A stretch of 64,000 nucleotides of DNA, from the NCBI GenBank assembly GCA_963680875.1, contig OY804579.1, positions 16,817,506 through 16,881,505 on the forward strand, in the 5' to 3' direction. The stretch is from Bathymodiolus brooksi (taxonomy: Eukaryota; Mollusca; Bivalvia; Mytilida; Modiolidae). The notes under the pieces were generated by a model. That model had not been told where the DNA came from. It was given only the letters and a program-made list of their open reading frames with translations, and did no database searches. Below, piece by piece: positions 61,032 through 64,000 of the stretch. Both the position numbers and the translations under genes were made by a program. Within the stretch, counting starts at the first letter, position 1. Each line of letters opens with the position of its first letter.

Positions 61032-61215
61032 TATAGTCAAACCTTTATTAAGAGGTCACGTTTGGGACGACGAAAAAGTGGCTTCATAAGACAGGTGACC
61101 TCTTAAAAGAGGTTCAATTTATATAAAAAAATTATATGACAGGACAAGAAACAGGTGACCTTTTAATACAGGTGACTGCTTAATAGAGGTGACCACATGG
61201 GCAGGTTTGACTGTA
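61032..61215 (-). mobile_element. MITE of the TACAGTCAAACCTG type
   Basis: TATAGTCAAACCTTTATTAA at the left, and GGTGACCACATGGGCAGGTT then TGACTGTA at the right. Opposite orientation to the copies at 19115 and 32143. Confidence 0.75.
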
Positions 61216-61221
61216 TATATA

Positions 61222-62275
61222 ATATGAGACAGGCACAACCTGTTTAAGGACGAAGCCTATTTGATGATAATGACAATTAAGAGGGAGGCATGAGAGGCAA
61301 ATACCTCCTAAAATACAGATGAAAACTGAAGAAAAAAATGTTTGTAAATTTAGATCTACATGGATTTTGAACACCTTTTCCATAGACGAAAACATAAAGA
61401 AAAAAAAAGGGGGAGGGGGGGTTCTGGTCACGAATCTCAGAAAATAAAAAAAAATCCAAATCACGATTCACGGAAATTAAAATTTGTCATTTTTGAGAAT
61501 TTCACAAATAACAGTGAATCAATAAGACATAAATGAAGGGTCACGAGAATAAAAAAAATACCCCAATCACAGATCATGGGGGAAAAAATGGTGAGAGAGA
61601 AAAAAAAATGCATGCCATGCGTGGTAGCAAGGATTTATATAGTAGGATCCTTGGTGGTAGTGAAAAGGGGAGTGACGGCCAGACGCAATTGCAATATTTT
61701 TAACCTTGACATGGAAAATGTGTTATAAAAGGCTTACCTGACAAAATCAGTTGTCCAGACATCATACACAAATGCACTTCAAATGTACACATTTATTTAA
61801 TCACTTTCAAATTGCGAGATCGTGGAGATGATATAGGTTTCCTGTATACATAAAAACGATGCGGAGCTGTTCTTCAATGTTTGACACCATCTCACAAAGT
61901 TTTCAGAGACAGGATGACCAAGAAGTGGATGCAATTTCATGTTTCTTTTCTCCCCGAAGCAGACGAAATTGCACACTAGAAAATGACGTCATTCATGACT
62001 GTAAACGATCATTTCTTGTAGCACACGATTTTGATATTATAATTTTCTTTTAAGTTTATTTCAATTGAGAAGAATTGAAATGGTTACAGATTTGCGAATT
62101 TCTTATTGAAATAATTTTTATTTTGTTTTTAAATACCACTTTGTTCTATAATTTCATGCTTCCGGTGAACAGATATTTGGCTATGAATATAGGAGTATGA
62201 CTTATTACCAAAAATCGTATAGCCTATAGTTAGAAGGGCTTCGCCCTTTATTACACTGACGACATCTCTTGAAGG
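61222..62275 (+). mobile_element. Inverted-repeat element G, long copy
   Basis: Left end AATATGAGACAGGC and AAGGACGAAGCCTATTTG; right end TAGAAGGGCTTCGCCCTTTA. The termini are inverted over about 14 bp. The part near the right end (GAACAGATATTTGGCTATGA) matches the short copy at 42543. The interior has several A runs and no transposase frame. It is immediately next to the MITE at 61032. Confidence 0.55.
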
Positions 62276-62549
62276 AGTTTGTGTTAATCATCCCCGTATT
62301 GTATAACAGACGAGGAATAAGATTAGTAAAGCGATATCAATATCACTTCTGTGGTCCACATAACTCCACTGAACACATCCGATTAACTTGTGTTCTTGAT
62401 CCCCTGTCTTACATAACAGATCGTGAATAAGATTAGTAAACTGATATCAATATCATCTCTGTTGTCGTTGTTGGTGGTGCAGTCCATGTGGTACTATAAC
62501 TTTCAATAACATATTATGTATCAATAATGCAATGTAAATATGTATTAAC
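62276..62549. repeat. Short direct repeat
   Basis: TAACAGACGAGGAATAAGAT and TAACAGATCGTGAATAAGAT, each followed by TAGTAAA, GATATCAATATCA, occur about 105 bp apart. Confidence 0.6.
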
Positions 62550-62800
62550 ACTAAATTCCCTCAGGTATTGAGAATCCTGTGGATATCCTGTGTTGACCCT
62601 TTGGTTTACTTGCTTCTAAAGAAAACAAATATTTGGCTATTGAAGTACATGTACCAAGCCATGGATGGGGTTGGAATTGTTCCAACAGTGTGGCATTTTC
62701 TGTTTTCCATTTTATTGTCTATGAGCGTACACGATGAAGGTTATTCCAGAAACGTGTCATGGGCGCTGAATTAGATATCTCTTTTTTTTTATTAACTGGC
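62550..62800 (+). repeat. Dispersed family B copy
   Basis: CCTGTGTTGACCCTTTGGTT, TTACTTGCTTCTAAAG and GATGAAGGTTATTCCAGAAA then CGTGTCATGGGCGCTGAATT. Confidence 0.65.
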
Positions 62801-63049
62801 AGCAATAATAATTTACCCATTCTATGGTAATAACGAATGTAAAATATGGTATGGGCTAATTTGCACTTTGATTGTGATTCCAGATTTCTGTTATATTTTC
62901 TAAAGTTACTTTCAAAAGATTTCTGATAACGTTTGGGATCCCAATAACCCGAGGCATTGTTGAATGATTATTTTTTCAGAAGCATATTTCGATGTACATT
63001 TTTTATTCACTCTACGTTTTATGTTTATTGTGCACCAAATTAGATATAT
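62801..63049. other. Non-coding DNA
   Basis: Nothing recognised. Confidence 0.4.
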
Positions 63050-63765
63050 GAAGAGATTGAAGTTACCAAAGGGGTAATTAGAATCAGTAAATCAAAGAAG
63101 AACAGACAACACAATGACCAAAAGAAAAGGGACAAACAACGATCTACAAAACATACACAATACACATACAACAAAGATCGAGTAACACGAACCCCACTAA
63201 AAACCGGGGGTAAACTCAGGGGCTCCGAAAGGGTAAGCAGCTCCTGCTCCACTAGTGGCACCCATCGTGTAAATCTTGCTACAAACCCGGTGATATGTCA
63301 TGAATGAGGAAAGGACCAGGAATTGTTTACGACAAGTGGAACATATCCGTGGGTCAGTTGTGACACAGATATTCCATAACGGTCAACCAAGTCATGTTGG
63401 CGACCGTAAAACTTTCGAAGTGATGGCTTCAACTTAACCAAGAGGAATCATTGGTTCAGTAGCTTCCTTGTTAGCAGGAACCCTCTATCAAGGAAATCCT
63501 CATAGGAACCACAAGCTCTGGAATATCATATCAACTGAGAGATATATACTCCATATGCAGGTGCTGTTGGAATGTTGCTATAAATGGAATGTTTACAATG
63601 GGAAAATTGAAATCATCTCTTTTGTCGTAAAGTATCGTTCTTAACCACCCCTTACTGTCAATTTCGAGGTGTAGGTCAAGGTATATATACGTTTTTATTT
63701 CAATGAAGTAATCGAAACACATTATGTAATCGTTACCCGGGGAATTGTTTGGTAACAAACTTTAT
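63050..63765 (-). pseudogene. Longest family A copy, RT C-terminus and 3' region
   Basis: On the minus strand it encodes IYLDLHLEIDSKGWL then LYDKRDDFNFPIVN (about 63600-63700), continues with QHLHMEYISL in one frame and further RT C-terminal pieces near 63430-63560 in another, so it is frameshifted. Then come the 3' UTR-like blocks (TATGTCATGAATGAGGAAAG, GATCGAGTAACACGAACCCC) and one 62-bp unit ending GAAGAGATTGAAGTTACC at about 63051. The catalytic core lies outside this truncated copy. Confidence 0.72.
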
Positions 63766-64000
63766 ATATAAAAATTGTACAGAAGCCAACTTTTAATTTC
63801 AACTTGTATTCAGACAGTGTATTTAAAGAATCATTTATCAAGACAACCTCGTACAATGTCATCGTTAAATATCAACAAAAAACGTATAAACTTTCATAAT
63901 CAATTTTACATTAATATTCCATACAGATTTAGTCCAAAGATACTTTATTTTCTCAATGGGTAATCTTTGATGTAGTTTTCCTCGACAAATAGTGGCAAGT
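63766..64000. other. Non-coding DNA to window end
   Basis: The frame at 63775-63963 has no recognisable content. Confidence 0.4.

Overview
The window looks like nuclear DNA from a bivalve mollusc or a close lophotrochozoan. It is AT-rich, has spliced genes with large introns, and is crowded with tRNA-derived SINEs, short inverted-repeat elements, fragments of reverse-transcriptase elements and many minisatellites. The assignment to Bivalvia is an inference from the style of the repeats and is not proven. There is no bacterial or viral gene organisation, and most short open frames are chance or lie inside repeats.

The one gene I can support is a BMP3/GDF10-type TGF-beta ligand on the + strand. 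A large exon at 8780-9774 (prodomain and first part of the cystine knot) is joined in phase 0 across a 6.6 kb intron to a last exon at 16372-16563 (rest of the knot, stop codon). The exon with the start codon and signal peptide was not found. The intron carries two copies of a dispersed retroelement, one amplified into a 7-unit array, plus a 37-bp minisatellite and two hairpin elements.

The rest is repeat landscape. (1) Family A has about 20 copies sharing one 3' terminus and truncated to different extents at the 5' side; the longest carry reverse-transcriptase relics, tentatively Penelope-like. A 62-bp unit at its 3' end is amplified to 72 copies at 55.2-59.65 kb and to 7 copies at 10.7-11.1 kb. 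(2) Family B is a second dispersed repeat with at least 13 copies. (3) SINE heads and tails occur at 0.7, 0.8, 7.7, 22.9, 34.4, 37.3, 43.1 and 49.0 kb; three end in tetra- or pentanucleotide microsatellites, one of about 305 bp. (4) Inverted-repeat elements lie at 6.5-7.3, 11.3, 12.9, 19.1, 25.4, 32.1, 32.9, 37.6, 38.6, 39.8, 42.5, 45.0, 60.1, 61.0 and 61.2-62.3 kb. (5) Minisatellites have periods 37 bp (12.1 kb), 48 bp (26.6-29.5 kb), 32 bp (41.2 kb), 40 bp (43.4 kb), about 61 bp (46.2-48.7 kb), 65 bp (51.0 kb) and 62 bp (55.2-59.6 kb). Tandem arrays occupy roughly a fifth of the window.

The most interesting system is the conversion of a retroelement's 3' end into satellite DNA. Single-copy, 7-copy and 72-copy states of the same 62-bp unit sit within one window, and the large array shows a 21-monomer internal duplication.
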